NCBI RefSeq assembly: GCF_030433435.1
Contig: NZ_JANRHH010000047.1
Coordinates: 177,782-241,781, forward strand
DNA from: Polycladomyces subterraneus
Lineage (GTDB): Bacteria > Bacillota > Bacilli > Thermoactinomycetales > JIR-001
Length of the DNA stretch: 64,000 bases
Reading direction: 5' to 3'
Shown here: in pieces, positions 45,505 to 55,821 of the stretch
How the letters are laid out: each line of letters begins with the position of its first letter
Position numbering within the stretch: position 1 is the first letter of the stretch
Program-made: the position numbers and the translations under genes
The notes under the pieces: model-generated
The model's database searches: none
The model's input: the letters and a program-made list of their open reading frames with translations, nothing else
Told to the model about the DNA's origin: nothing

Positions 45505-46280
45505 ATCGCGAAGCGTTGTTCGCTCATTTTCGACCGGAGGAACGACCATTCGCGGAGAGGGTCCTGGATTGGGTTTACCGAGCTGCGGAGAAGTATCAAC
45601 CTGTGCAGACACCGTTTTTGGACCCTCGCCAGCAGTTTATCGTCCGGTCCTTGGTCAATCGGGAGCCGGATATCGGGGTGTGGTCCGACGGAGGGTATGA
45701 AGGAGCGGAACGGTGTCGCATGTGGGTGCATCCCCCTCATTTCCCACCGGACGAATTGCCGTCCGGTTTGGCTTTTCTTGCCATTCGCCCGCTTTCGGGA
45801 AAAGAGCTGAAGCACCCAGACGTATTGGGTTCCTTGCTGGGATTGGGGATCAAGCGTGAGAAGTTGGGGGATCTGCTTCTGCATTCGGAAGGCTGCCATG
45901 CGATCGTAGCGGATGAATTGGCCGATTATATCAGATTACAATTAAGCCGTGTCGGCAGGGAGACGGTATCCGTCGAGGAGATCGGCCGGGAGGATTTGGT
46001 GATCCCGGAACGCGAGGCGATCGCTCAGTCCATCACGGTAGCGTCGCTTCGTGTGGATGCCGTGTGCGCCGAAGGTTTCCGCCTCTCTCGCTCTAAAGCG
46101 GCACAGTCGATTAAGAGCGGCAAATGCAAAGTGAACTGGAAGGTCGTTGATAACCCTGCCGAAACGGTTGCCGAACAGGATATGATCTCGCTTCGGGGAT
46201 TCGGTCGCCTGCTTGTGGAAAAGATAGATGGGAGGACAAAAAAGGGGAGGTTCTGGGTCGAAGTCCTGAAAATGAGATAA
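45501..46280 (+). CDS. ylmH: YlmH, S4-domain RNA-binding protein
   Basis: This 259-residue protein has an N-terminal YlmH-type region (NREALFAHFRPEERPFAERVLDWV) and a C-terminal S4 RNA-binding domain (SLRVDAVCAEGFRLSRSKAAQSIKSGKCKVNWKVV, split here only for description). Recent work places B. subtilis YlmH among factors acting on peptidyl-tRNA-obstructed 50S subunits, an RqcH-related rescue role. Here the assignment is by homology. ATG 45501 overlaps the ylmG stop. Confidence 0.9.
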   Translation: MNREALFAHFRPEERPFAERVLDWVYRAAEKYQPVQTPFLDPRQQFIVRSLVNREPDIGVWSDGGYEGAERCRMWVHPPHFPPDELPSGLAFLAIRPLSGKELKHPDVLGSLLGLGIKREKLGDLLLHSEGCHAIVADELADYIRLQLSRVGRETVSVEEIGREDLVIPEREAIAQSITVASLRVDAVCAEGFRLSRSKAAQSIKSGKCKVNWKVVDNPAETVAEQDMISLRGFGRLLVEKIDGRTKKGRFWVEVLKMR

Positions 46281-46413
46281 ACCATATACAAACAATCCCA
46301 TTATTAGCAATAAACTTTTCTCCAATGTGACAAGTAGAGGTAGCTTTCCGGAAGGATTTTTGTTAGTATTGTCGAATAGAGAGGAGAAGCAATCTATTGA
46401 GGAGGTGCCGGCT

Positions 46414-47226
46414 ATGCCGCTTACGCCTTATGATATACACAATAAGGAATTCAGCCGATCTTTCCGTGGTTACGATGTAGATGAAGTAAACGATTTTTTG
46501 GATCAGATCATTAAAGACTTTGAATTCCTGATCCGCGAAAAGCAGCAGCTGGAAGAACAAGTGGAAGAATTGCAGGCAGAATTGGAGCGGTTAATGGAAC
46601 AACAAACCATGTCTCCGGTCCAAGCTCCTCAGCCGCAATCGCCGCAGCCGCCGCAGCCGCGTTATCAACCCGAACCGATGTACCAACAGCCGTCCGCGGC
46701 CGCGTTGACCTCGATGGAACAAAGTATCCACAAATCGATCCGCGTGGCCCAGGAAGTGGCCGAAGAAGTGCGGTTGAACGCGAAGAAGGAAGCGGAACTG
46801 ATCGTGCAGGAAGCGGAGAAAAATGCCGACCGCATCATCAACGAAGCGTTGCAAAAAGCGCGCGCCATCCACAGCGAGTTGGTCGGCCTGAAGCAAAAAG
46901 CGACGATTTACCGCGCCCGTTTCCGTACGTTGGTGCAATCTCATTTGGATATTCTGGAGAATAGCGATTGGGAGTCTCTCGAGGAGCTGGAAGAAGGACT
47001 GGAGGAAACTGGCAAACAACTGGAGCAATTGGCCCAACCGTCTGAACCGGATATGGAAGAAGAGGAGCTCCATCACGATTTCGATGAATATCATCATAAC
47101 CATCATGAAGAGTACCAAGATCCGATGGATCAACATGAACCCTCTTATCAGCTGGAAGAAGAGGACGAACCGCGTCGTGAATTGCGTCGCACGTCTCGTA
47201 AGCTGAAGAAGAAAGCGATGTTTTAA
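46414..47226 (+). CDS. divIVA: DivIVA, negative-curvature-binding cell pole and septum protein, with long extra tail
   Basis: The N-terminal membrane-binding domain is canonical (PLTPYDIHNKEFSRSFRGYD, then VDEVNDFLDQI), followed by a coiled coil to residue 65. Then comes a Pro/Gln-rich linker (PQPQSPQPPQPRYQPEP), a second coiled coil (ASMEQSIHK-type to about residue 190), and an acidic, His-rich tail (HHDFDEYHHNHHEE) ending in a basic RRTSRKLKKKAMF. At 270 residues it is far longer than B. subtilis DivIVA (about 164). ATG 46414 follows GGAGGTG. Confidence 0.93.
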   Translation: MPLTPYDIHNKEFSRSFRGYDVDEVNDFLDQIIKDFEFLIREKQQLEEQVEELQAELERLMEQQTMSPVQAPQPQSPQPPQPRYQPEPMYQQPSAAALTSMEQSIHKSIRVAQEVAEEVRLNAKKEAELIVQEAEKNADRIINEALQKARAIHSELVGLKQKATIYRARFRTLVQSHLDILENSDWESLEELEEGLEETGKQLEQLAQPSEPDMEEEELHHDFDEYHHNHHEEYQDPMDQHEPSYQLEEEDEPRRELRRTSRKLKKKAMF

Positions 47227-47329
47227 TCGTCAGGAAGCAAGACATCATAGGTCATGGAGGATTCAGGAAGTACATATGCCTTCCTTATGGCTGCGATGAT
47301 GTGTTGCTTCGTGAGGAGAATTTTTCTAG

Positions 47330-47605
47330 AATAAACGAACATTGTCATCGGCGAAGAACGGGAAGAGTAGGCGGATGTGTCCGTGTGACAGCGAATTAGG
47401 GATGGTGCGAGCCTAATCCGGACCTCCGTTCCGAAAATCCCCCGGGAGCCGTCGCCCGAAATCACGAGTGACGAGAGTAGGGTGGACCGTGTCATTCCCG
47501 TTAACGAATGAGAGAGTGGGCCGTTTTTGGCGACAAAATCGGCTCATTAGGGTGGTACCACGGGAACCTTCTCGTCCCTAGCGGATGAAGAAGGTTTTTT
47601 ATTTT
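47330..47605 (+). promoter_or_regulatory. T-box leader controlling ileS
   Basis: The stem I region carries an ATC triplet (47437-47439, in GAAAATCCC) that suits an isoleucine specifier. The T-box core AGGGTGGTACCACGGG is at 47549-47564, and the competing terminator uses AACCTTC (47565-47571) with GAAGGTT (47590-47596) and a T run. Uncharged tRNA-Ile would favour the antiterminator and ileS expression. The 402-base gap 47227-47628 is explained by this leader. Confidence 0.92.
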
Positions 47606-47628
47606 GGAAGAAGAGTGAGGTGACCTAT

Positions 47629-50406
47629 ATGGATTACAGCAAAACGCTACATCTGCCGAAAACGGATTTCCCCATGCGGGCTAATCTGCCCAAACGGGAA
47701 CCGGATTGGCAAAAATGGTGGGATGAGATTGATCTGTATCGGAAAACACGTGAAAAACGAAAAGGCCGTCCGAAATTCATCCTGCACGACGGACCGCCGT
47801 ACGCCAACGGCGACATCCATATCGGCCATGCGTTGAATAAAATCTTGAAGGACATCATCGTCCGGTTTAAAAACCTGCAAGGATATGATGCCCCGTATGT
47901 CCCAGGATGGGACACACACGGACTGCCCATCGAGCACGCCATCATCACCAAAAAAGGGGTCAACCGCAAAGAGGTGGATCCTGTTACATTCCGCGAGTTG
48001 TGCAAGGAATACGCTCTGTCGTTTGTGGAAAAACAAAAAGCGCAATTTAAGCGCCTGGGCGTGCAAGGGGATTGGGAAAACCCGTACATTACCTTGAAAC
48101 CGGAATATGAAGCGGAACAGGTGCGCGTTTTCGGTGAAATGGTCCGCAAAGGCTTTATTTATCGCGGGCTGAAGGCGGTATATTGGTCTCCTTCTTCGGA
48201 AACGGCTTTGGCGGAAGCGGAGATCGAATACAAGGACAAGCGTTCGCCTTCCATCTATGTGGCGTTCCCGGTGCAGGACGGAAATGGCGTGTTGCCTGAA
48301 GCCAACACGGCGGTCGTCATCTGGACCACCACCCCGTGGACGATCCCAGCCAACCTGGGTATTGCCATTCATCCCGATTTCCAGTACACCCTGGTCAAGG
48401 CGGGAGACCGACAATTGCTGATGGCAGATGAATTGGTGGATCAAGTGATGAAGACTTGCGGCATCACCGATTACGAACGGGTAGGTTCGTGGAAGGGGAG
48501 CGAACTGGAAGGCGTTGTATGCCGTCATCCTTTCTACGACCGGAAATCCCCGGTGGTTCTGGGCGATCACGTGACGTTGGATGCGGGTACCGGTTGCGTT
48601 CACACGGCTCCTGGCCACGGAGAAGAGGACTTCCTCCTCGGGCAAAAATACAATTTGGGCGTATTGTGTCCCGTGGATGAAAAAGGCCGGATGACGGAGG
48701 AAGCCCCCGGATTTGAAGGACTGTTTTACGACGACGCCAACAAAGCGGTGACACAGAAGCTGGAAGAAGTGGGCGCCTTGTTGAAATTGTCGTTTATCAC
48801 CCACCAATACCCCCATGATTGGCGGACGAAAAAGCCGGTGATCTTCCGGGCGACCTATCAATGGTTCGCTTCGATCAACGGATTCCGCGAACAGATGCTG
48901 GAAGCGATCCGGAAAGTGAAATGGACGCCTGCTTGGGGAGAAAACCGTTTGCACAACATGATCGCAGACCGCGGTGATTGGTGCATTTCTCGGCAACGCG
49001 TTTGGGGCGTTCCGCTGCCCATTTTCTATTGCGAACAATGCGGAGAGCCTTATATCACCGAAGAATCGATCGAGCACATCGCTGCCCTGTTTGCACGGGA
49101 AGGCTCTTCTGTTTGGTATGCAAAAGATGTCGACGAGCTGTTGCCGGATCAAGCGGCTTGTGAATCCTGCGGCCACACTTCATTCCGCAAAGAAACGGAT
49201 ACGATGGATGTATGGTTCGATTCCGGTTCGAGCCACCGGGCTGTTTTGAAACAACGGGAAGAACTCCAGTGGCCGGCCGACATGTATTTGGAAGGATCGG
49301 ACCAGTATCGCGGATGGTTTAACTCGTCGCTGTCGACGGCAGTGGCCACGACCGGGCAGGCACCGTACCGGGAAGTGTTGAGCCACGGGTTCACGTTGGA
49401 TGGCGAAGGGCGGAAAATGTCCAAGTCACTCGGCAATACGATTGAGCCGCAAAAAGTAATTCAACAATACGGTGCGGACATTCTGCGTCTGTGGGTGGCT
49501 TCGGTCGATTATCAGGCCGATGTACGTGTCTCCGATGAGATTTTGAAGCAAATCGCGGAGGCGTATCGAAAAATCCGCAATACATTCCGCTTCCTGCTGG
49601 GGAACCTGGCCGATTTCGATCCGGCGAAGGACAGTGTCCCTGTTGAAAAATGGCCGGAGTTGGATCGATTCGCCTACATTCAGCTCCAACGGCTGATCGA
49701 GCGAGTCACACGGGCTTATGAGGCGTACGAGTTCCATCAAGTGTACTATGCGATCCATCATTTCTGCACCGTGTTTTTGAGCCAGTTCTATTTGGATGTG
49801 TTGAAGGATCGCCTGTACACATTGCCTGCCGATGCCGAAACACGACGGGCTTCGCAAACTGTGCTGTATCGTATGCTGACCACCCTCAACCCGCTGATCA
49901 GCCCGATTCTGCCGCATACGGCGGAGGAAGTGTGGCAACACACACCGGGCAAAACGGAAGAAAGTGTTCATCTGACCGATCTGCCGCAAGTGGATCGTAG
50001 TGTTTTGGACGATACATTGGAGAAAAAATGGAATGCCTTCCTCGAGGTACGTGACGTTGTGCTGAAAGCGTTGGAGGAAGCGCGGCAAAACAAGGTGATC
50101 GGTAATTCGCTAGGTGCGTCCGTACACCTGTATCCGGATGAAGGCACGCATCGGTTGTTGTCGGAGATTGAAGATCTATCCGCCTTGTTCATCGTCTCCC
50201 ACACCGAACTGCATGCACCCGGTACCGAACCGGCAGAGGGTGCTGTGGTCGGGAAAGGAATCGCAGTCAAGGTGGAAGTGGCGCCGGGCGAAAAATGTGA
50301 GCGTTGTTGGGTGGTAACACCGACAGTGGGGCAGGATCCGGATCATCCGACGATTTGTGCCCGTTGTGCGGAAATCGTGCGGAAGTTGGATACCGGCATA
50401 GCGTGA
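47629..50406 (+). CDS. ileS: Isoleucyl-tRNA synthetase
   Basis: This 925-residue class I synthetase has HIGH at residues 64-67 ([10 protein letters not shown]), the KMSKS loop at 596-600, and the editing CP1 domain between them ([27 protein letters not shown]). The C-terminal zinc-binding cysteines are CERCWVV and CARCAEIV. The Zn tail and length suit the bacterial (mupirocin-sensitive type 1) enzyme. ATG 47629 follows GAGGTGA; GTG 47620 is too close to that RBS. Confidence 0.97.
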   Translation: MDYSKTLHLPKTDFPMRANLPKREPDWQKWWDEIDLYRKTREKRKGRPKFILHDGPPYANGDIHIGHALNKILKDIIVRFKNLQGYDAPYVPGWDTHGLPIEHAIITKKGVNRKEVDPVTFRELCKEYALSFVEKQKAQFKRLGVQGDWENPYITLKPEYEAEQVRVFGEMVRKGFIYRGLKAVYWSPSSETALAEAEIEYKDKRSPSIYVAFPVQDGNGVLPEANTAVVIWTTTPWTIPANLGIAIHPDFQYTLVKAGDRQLLMADELVDQVMKTCGITDYERVGSWKGSELEGVVCRHPFYDRKSPVVLGDHVTLDAGTGCVHTAPGHGEEDFLLGQKYNLGVLCPVDEKGRMTEEAPGFEGLFYDDANKAVTQKLEEVGALLKLSFITHQYPHDWRTKKPVIFRATYQWFASINGFREQMLEAIRKVKWTPAWGENRLHNMIADRGDWCISRQRVWGVPLPIFYCEQCGEPYITEESIEHIAALFAREGSSVWYAKDVDELLPDQAACESCGHTSFRKETDTMDVWFDSGSSHRAVLKQREELQWPADMYLEGSDQYRGWFNSSLSTAVATTGQAPYREVLSHGFTLDGEGRKMSKSLGNTIEPQKVIQQYGADILRLWVASVDYQADVRVSDEILKQIAEAYRKIRNTFRFLLGNLADFDPAKDSVPVEKWPELDRFAYIQLQRLIERVTRAYEAYEFHQVYYAIHHFCTVFLSQFYLDVLKDRLYTLPADAETRRASQTVLYRMLTTLNPLISPILPHTAEEVWQHTPGKTEESVHLTDLPQVDRSVLDDTLEKKWNAFLEVRDVVLKALEEARQNKVIGNSLGASVHLYPDEGTHRLLSEIEDLSALFIVSHTELHAPGTEPAEGAVVGKGIAVKVEVAPGEKCERCWVVTPTVGQDPDHPTICARCAEIVRKLDTGIA

Positions 50407-50423
50407 TCATGAGCGGAAAGAAT

Positions 50424-50596
50424 CTAGGGTGTGTGTCTGGCCATTTTTCCGCAAGGGGACCATGTTTTTCCGGTTGAGCAATAACCTAAGCCCAGCCGAG
50501 CGAAGACCCGAAAGCGTAGGCATAAGCGAAGCGTACTTTGCTCTGTCCTGTGCTCCGTGGAGCGGAACGGACAGTATTCACCAGACACGCTTCTAG
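50424..50596 (+). repeat. MITE-like repeat, copy A
   Basis: A 173-base unit with imperfect terminal inverted repeats: CTAGGGTGTGTGTCTGG at the left, and CCAGACACGCTTCTAG at the right. The inside has strong hairpin potential (CTGTCC, GCTCC / GGAGC, GGACAG) and no coding frame. It starts 18 bases after the ileS stop and precedes the terminator. Confidence 0.7.
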
Positions 50597-50642
50597 TGGC
50601 AAGGTCTCCTGCTAAGCGACGTCCCAACACTGCGGCATTCTC

Positions 50643-50678
50643 AAGCTGTTTCCCGTTAAGCGGGAAACAGCTTTTTTA
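50643..50678 (+). terminator. Terminator of ileS
   Basis: AAGCTGTTTCCCG and CGGGAAACAGCTT around TTAAG, then TTTTATTTT. Confidence 0.92.
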
Positions 50679-50757
50679 TTTTGGAATCGCCTTTTTTTGT
50701 ATGCAACAACGTTCGACGTCATGGAGAAGCTATTGGAAAAGGTTCGGAGGGATGGAT

Positions 50758-51081
50758 GTGGGGGAACGTGTACAGGGAAACCGCCGTTGGTTCGGGCGGA
50801 TCGACAGACAGTTGAAGATCCTGGCTCGTCGGCTGGAGGCGACTGAGATTGCGGAATATGTACAGTTGTTAAATCACCCGCTCCGTCTGATCCTGATCAA
50901 CATCTTCACCGGCATAGCACGCGGTATCGGGATTGCGATCGGATTTACCCTGTTCGCTGCATTCATCGTGTATGCCCTGCAAAGAATCGGGGCACTCAAC
51001 CTCCCTGTCATTGGTAATTTTGTCGCGGAAATCGCCAAGATCGTCCAGGCAGAATTGGATTTAAACCGGCCCACATATTGA
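50758..51081 (+). CDS. DUF5665-type small membrane protein
   Basis: About 107 residues. A charged N-terminal helix (GRIDRQLKILARRLEATEIAEYVQLL) is followed by NHPLRLILINIFTGIARGIGIAIGFTL, the characteristic segment of DUF5665, and one or two hydrophobic helices, ending IVQAELDLNRPTY. GTG 50758 lies six bases after CGGAGGG; ATG 50752 abuts it. No function is known. It sits between ileS and the yteA-like gene, where B. subtilis has none. Confidence 0.75.
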   Translation: MGERVQGNRRWFGRIDRQLKILARRLEATEIAEYVQLLNHPLRLILINIFTGIARGIGIAIGFTLFAAFIVYALQRIGALNLPVIGNFVAEIAKIVQAELDLNRPTY

Positions 51082-51099
51082 AAAGGAGGCAACTTCTCC

Positions 51100-51798
51100 A
51101 TGACGGAAGCACAACAGTCCGCGTTGCGGGCGCAATTGCTGGAGGAAAAACGTCGTTTGCAAGAGCGGCTTACTAGCAATGATCATTTCGGAATGTCAAA
51201 AGGGATGAACGATTCCATCGGTGAGTTGTCGGGCTATGACAATCATCCCGCTGATATCGGCACGGAGCTGTACGAACGGGGTAAGGATTTGGCGTTGAAT
51301 GAGGCCGCCGAACACCAGTTGGAGGAGATCGAGCTGGCATTATTGCGCATGGAAGATGGTACGTATGGTCGATGCGTCGTATGCGGGGACCCGATTCCCT
51401 ACGAGCGGCTAGAAGCGGTACCCGCCACCGCCTATTGCAAGGAACACCAACCGGGCGGAGATGTCTCCCACCGCCGGCCAGTAGAAGAACAAGTGATTCA
51501 CCCACCTTTCGGTGAGCATTTTAACGACGGGAATGAGGAAAGAAGCGCTTATGATGCCGAGGATGCATGGCAGGAAGTGGAGCGTTACGGTACATCCAAC
51601 CCGCCGGACTATTTCCGCGATGGCGAGAGCTACAATGAGTTGACAATCGATCACGATGAAAAACGGGGTTATATTGACGACTTCGAAGGTTTCACGATTA
51701 CGGATGCACACGGCAATACTGAAGAGATTACGGACATCACGCACAATGAAGCCTATGAACGCGCAGAGGAGTCATGGGAAAAACGGCGGAAAAAATGA
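51100..51798 (+). CDS. YteA/YlyA-family TraR/DksA-type zinc finger protein
   Basis: This 232-residue protein has an N-terminal coiled-coil part (LRAQLLEEKRRLQERL), the conserved ELSGYDNHPADIGTELYERGKD block, then a zinc finger of C-x2-C-x17-C-x2-H form (CVVCGDPI ... YCKEH), and an acidic C-terminal region. The group is annotated as sporulation-linked YteA proteins; B. subtilis ylyA, a member known to act on sigma-G transcription, occupies the same place between ileS and lspA. The exact role here is inferred. RBS AAAGGAGG. Confidence 0.85.
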   Translation: MTEAQQSALRAQLLEEKRRLQERLTSNDHFGMSKGMNDSIGELSGYDNHPADIGTELYERGKDLALNEAAEHQLEEIELALLRMEDGTYGRCVVCGDPIPYERLEAVPATAYCKEHQPGGDVSHRRPVEEQVIHPPFGEHFNDGNEERSAYDAEDAWQEVERYGTSNPPDYFRDGESYNELTIDHDEKRGYIDDFEGFTITDAHGNTEEITDITHNEAYERAEESWEKRRKK

Positions 51799-51979
51799 CT
51801 CCATCATGATCGGACATCTATTCGTCCTGTTGATTTGAAGTTTTTCTATGAGATGGTTCGGTTTTTCGCTTGTTGCTCTGCACTCGTTCAAATCCCTGTC
51901 ATTGTGTCCGCCCATTCCACTGTGCTACAATCAATGGAAGATGCAGGCATGGACGTGCGAAGGGACAGGAGGAAAACAT

Positions 51980-52468
51980 TTGGTGTTACGGTATTATTTG
52001 ATCGCAATAACCGTGTTAGTGATCGACCAACTGACCAAATGGTTGGTTGCGACCAAAATGTCGCTATATGAGTCCATCCCCCTGATTCAAGGGGTGTTTT
52101 ACATCACATCTCATCGTAACCGCGGGGCGGCATTCGGCATCCTGCAAAATCAGCAGTGGTTGTTTATCACTGTGACGTTGGTTGTCATCACTTTTTTGCT
52201 GGTGTATTTGCACCGCTTGGGTAGGGAACGAGCCGGTGCTTCGTGGTCGTTTGCCCTCATTTTGGGGGGAGCGGTCGGTAATTTGCTGGATCGGGTACGC
52301 CTCGGGGAAGTCGTCGACTTTTTTGACTTTCGGTTGATCCATTACCCCATCTTCAATGTGGCTGATTCCGCCATTGTCATCGGTGTCATTCTGTTGGTGA
52401 TCGACACGTTCCGTCAAGGGAACGAATCGGAAGAATCGGCGGCGAAAGCGAGTGCGACCGATGATTGA
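51980..52468 (+). CDS. lspA: Lipoprotein signal peptidase (signal peptidase II)
   Basis: This 162-residue membrane aspartic protease has four hydrophobic segments. The catalytic aspartates are Asp113 (GEVVDFFDF) and Asp129 (FNVADSAIVIG), and IDQLTKWLV and RNRGAAFGIL are further signatures. It removes signal peptides from diacylglyceryl-prolipoproteins. TTG 51980 is seven bases after AGGAGG; the frame extends upstream to 51848 without homology. The gene end overlaps rluD by eight bases. Confidence 0.94.
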   Translation: MVLRYYLIAITVLVIDQLTKWLVATKMSLYESIPLIQGVFYITSHRNRGAAFGILQNQQWLFITVTLVVITFLLVYLHRLGRERAGASWSFALILGGAVGNLLDRVRLGEVVDFFDFRLIHYPIFNVADSAIVIGVILLVIDTFRQGNESEESAAKASATDD

Positions 52469-53393
52469 GGAAGAAACCCGCATCGTATGGCGGGCGGATG
52501 AATCGGCTGAAGGGGAGCGGATCGACAAGGCGGTTACTTCTTTGGATGACGACTGGTCCCGCTCTGCAGTTCAAGCATGGATCAAAGAAGGACGGGTCAC
52601 GGTCAACGGTCGAACGGTGAAAGCCAATTACCGATTGGAGACGGGGGACGAGGTGATCGTCTCCGTCCCGCCGGTAGAGGAGTTGGCGGTGGAACCGGAA
52701 CCGATTCCGTTGGACGTGCGGTATGAAGATGAAGACGTCATCGTCGTGAACAAACCGCGGGGCATGGTGGTTCACCCGGCGCCGGGTAACACCTCTGGCA
52801 CACTTGTGAACGCGTTGCTGGCCCACTGCCAAGACCTGTCCGGAATTGGTGGCGTGGCGCGTCCGGGCATCGTTCACCGCATCGACAAAGATACGTCGGG
52901 ACTATTGATGGTGGCCAAGAACGACATGGCCCATCAATCGCTGGCAGCGCAGTTGAAGGAGCACAGTGTGGATCGCATATATCTCGCCATTGTGCACGGC
53001 AACATACCGCACAGTCGTGGAACGGTTGATGCACCGATCGGACGGGACCCGCATGACCGCAAAAAAATGGCGATCAACCACAAAAACGGCAAGCCGGCCG
53101 TCACCCATTTTGCCGTGTTGGAGCACTGGCAACAAGCGTCTTTGATCGAATGCAAGCTGGAGACGGGGCGTACCCATCAAATCCGGGTACATATGGCCTC
53201 CATCGGCCACCCGTTGATCGGTGATCCGGTTTATGGACCTAAAAAGAACCGGTATCCGATCCAGGGACAGGCCCTGCACGCTAAAGTGCTGGGCTTTGAC
53301 CATCCCCGTACCGGTCAACGAATTCGTTTGGAAGCGGAGCTGCCGGAGGATATGGAAAAATTAATTAGCTTATTTCGCGCGGAAAATCATTGA
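52461..53393 (+). CDS. rluD: RluD-family 23S rRNA pseudouridine synthase (YlyB)
   Basis: This 310-residue protein has an N-terminal S4 domain (GERIDKAVTSLDDDWSRSAVQAWIKEGRVTVN, given as two parts of one domain) and a catalytic domain with the family motif RIDKDTSGLLMVAKN, whose Asp is the nucleophile. It then has LETGRTHQIRVHMASIGHPLIGD. The family makes pseudouridines in helix 69 of 23S rRNA. ATG 52461 overlaps lspA; the weak RBS suggests coupling. Confidence 0.92.
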   Translation: MIEEETRIVWRADESAEGERIDKAVTSLDDDWSRSAVQAWIKEGRVTVNGRTVKANYRLETGDEVIVSVPPVEELAVEPEPIPLDVRYEDEDVIVVNKPRGMVVHPAPGNTSGTLVNALLAHCQDLSGIGGVARPGIVHRIDKDTSGLLMVAKNDMAHQSLAAQLKEHSVDRIYLAIVHGNIPHSRGTVDAPIGRDPHDRKKMAINHKNGKPAVTHFAVLEHWQQASLIECKLETGRTHQIRVHMASIGHPLIGDPVYGPKKNRYPIQGQALHAKVLGFDHPRTGQRIRLEAELPEDMEKLISLFRAENH

Positions 53394-53400
53394 AATGGGA

Positions 53401-53429
53401 TTGACATTCGGTACCCGATCGTTCATAAT
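53401..53429 (+). promoter_or_regulatory. Sigma-A promoter of the pyr operon
   Basis: TTGACA (53401-53406), exactly 17 bases, CATAAT (53424-53429). It lies eight bases after the rluD stop. Confidence 0.85.
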
Positions 53430-53454
53430 ACGGGGGAACACTAATAGGGCCTTT

Positions 53455-54136
<682 letters not shown>

Positions 54137-54164
54137 TGAATCTGAAAAAACAGGATCCACCCTT

Positions 54165-54263
54165 TAAAGACGGTCCCGTGAGGCCGGCAAGGGGAGGCAG
54201 TGCCATTCGTGTGCGCATGGGGCGCGAAACCTCTTTGCCGGCTTGGGCAAAGAGGTTTTTTTA
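54165..54263 (+). promoter_or_regulatory. PyrR attenuator 2 (pyrR-pyrP gap)
   Basis: The binding loop CGGTCCCGTGAGGCCG is at 54171-54186. The terminator arms AACCTCTTTGCC and GGGCAAAGAGGTT run into TTTTTT (54227-54262). Confidence 0.9.
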
Positions 54264-54286
54264 TCGGTCAAAAGGAGGAGAAATGG

Positions 54287-55678
54287 ATGAAACGGAACAT
54301 GGTGTTGGATGTACACGAACGTCCCCAGGCACTCAAATGGCTGGCGCTCAGTCTGCAACACTTGTTTGCGATGTTCGGCGCGACCATTCTCGTGCCGTTG
54401 TTGACGGGACTAGAACCGTCAGTGGCACTTTTGTCGAGCGGGATCGGGACGATCGCCTACCTCATCGTCACGAAAGGAAAAATACCCGCCTATCTCGGCT
54501 CTTCCTTCGCTTTCATCATTCCGATCATCACTGTGTCCAAAGCCGAGGGTGTGGGTGCAGCGCTGTTCGGATGCTTTCTTTCTGGCCTGGTGTACGGTGT
54601 GGTCGCATTGGCCGTTTCCAAATACGGGGTTGGCTGGTTGGACCGCTTGCTGCCCCCGGTCGTGATCGGTTCGATCATCATCGTGATCGGGTTGGCCCTG
54701 GCCGGAGTGGCCGTTGATATGGCCAGCACGACGAAAGTGGTACAGGAAGTGCCCAAAACCGCGCAGGCATTGTCCGCCTTGCCAGGGAAAGTGGAAAGTG
54801 TGGACCCTCAAGCGGGTACGGTGACATTGAAAGTGTACTCGCTCAAACACTTCGGTGTGGCGATGGCGACGCTGGCGATCGCGATTTTGGCCAGCTTGGT
54901 GTTCCGGGGGTTCCTCAATTTGATCCCGGTGTTGGTGGGGATTGTGGGTGGCTATATCGTAGCGTATTTTGCCGGACTTGTTGACTTGACTCCCGTTAAG
55001 CAAGCCAGCTGGTTCGCGCTTCCGGATTTCCACACCCCGACCGTCTCGTGGAAAGCGGCGTTTGTGATCGTGCCGGTCACGCTGGTTACCCTGACCGAGC
55101 ATATCGGCCACCTGATGGTGACCTCTAGCATCATGGACCGGGATTTGGCGAAAAATCCGGGATTGCACCGGTCTCTGCTGGGTGACGGCGTAGCCACTTC
55201 GATCGCCGCAATGATCGGCGGGCCTCCGAGCACCACATATGGAGAAAACATCGGGGTGATGGCGATCACGCGCATCTTCAGCGTTTGGGTGATCGGCGGT
55301 GCGGCCGTGTTTGCGATGGCGTTTTCCTTCATAGGAAAATTGTCCGCGCTGATTTCCACCGTTCCGCCGGCGGTGATGGGTGGCGTCTCCATCCTCCTGT
55401 TCGGCATCATCGCTTCGGCCGGCTTGAGGATGCTGGTGGAAAACGGTGTTGACTTCAATGATCGGCGCAACCTGGTGATCGCTTCGGTGGTGCTGGTGAT
55501 CGGTGTTGGCGGTGCCGCACTGAAATTGGTGGGCATCCATCTGGAGATTGAAGGAATGGCGTTGGCGACGCTGGTCGGGATGTTTCTCAATCTGGTGCTG
55601 CCAAAGAACGGCGAGCGAACAGAAGAATCGGATGATACCCAAGGTGAACTGGCGGTTAACCGGCCGGTTTCCGGATAA
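54287..55678 (+). CDS. pyrP: Uracil permease
   Basis: This 463-residue NCS2-family uracil:cation symporter has about 12-14 membrane helices. Family motifs are LQHLFAMFGATILVPLLTG, SSFAFIIP, the substrate-site TLTEHIGHLMV and GDGVATSIAAMIGGPPSTTYGENIGVMAITR. ATG 54287 follows AAAGGAGGAG. An extracytoplasmic or loop insert around residues 150-185 (VVQEVPKTAQALSALPGKVE) is longer than I would expect for the family. Its expression is set by attenuator 2. Confidence 0.94.
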   Translation: MKRNMVLDVHERPQALKWLALSLQHLFAMFGATILVPLLTGLEPSVALLSSGIGTIAYLIVTKGKIPAYLGSSFAFIIPIITVSKAEGVGAALFGCFLSGLVYGVVALAVSKYGVGWLDRLLPPVVIGSIIIVIGLALAGVAVDMASTTKVVQEVPKTAQALSALPGKVESVDPQAGTVTLKVYSLKHFGVAMATLAIAILASLVFRGFLNLIPVLVGIVGGYIVAYFAGLVDLTPVKQASWFALPDFHTPTVSWKAAFVIVPVTLVTLTEHIGHLMVTSSIMDRDLAKNPGLHRSLLGDGVATSIAAMIGGPPSTTYGENIGVMAITRIFSVWVIGGAAVFAMAFSFIGKLSALISTVPPAVMGGVSILLFGIIASAGLRMLVENGVDFNDRRNLVIASVVLVIGVGGAALKLVGIHLEIEGMALATLVGMFLNLVLPKNGERTEESDDTQGELAVNRPVSG

Positions 55679-55689
55679 AAAGGTTCCTT

Positions 55690-55798
55690 TAATCCAGTCC
55701 CGTGAGGCTGGGAAGGAGCGGCACAGCCGAGCTGCACCCTTTTGGCAGGGTGCGGATTGGTGGGGGCTCCTCCCATCCATTTGGGTGGAGCCTTTTTA
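55690..55798 (+). promoter_or_regulatory. PyrR attenuator 3 (pyrP-pyrB gap)
   Basis: The binding loop CAGTCCCGTGAGGCTG is at 55695-55710. The terminator arms GGCTCC and GGAGCC end in TTTTT (55765-55797). The three-attenuator layout equals that of B. subtilis. Confidence 0.9.
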
Positions 55799-55821
55799 CA
55801 TAACATGAGGAGGGGAGCAGG

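Larger units (their letters stand above)
50407..50757 (+). other. 351-base stretch after ileS: MITE-like copy and terminator
   Basis: 50424-50596 is repeat copy A and 50643-50678 the ileS terminator. The frame open from 50557 runs through both, so the real DUF5665 start is later. Confidence 0.65.

Noticed and set aside
47647..49176. Minus-strand open frame of 509 codons
   Set aside because: It is a shadow of ileS, whose catalytic motifs are intact on the + strand.
50557..50757. Longer N-terminus of the DUF5665 protein
   Set aside because: The extension is translated repeat and terminator sequence.
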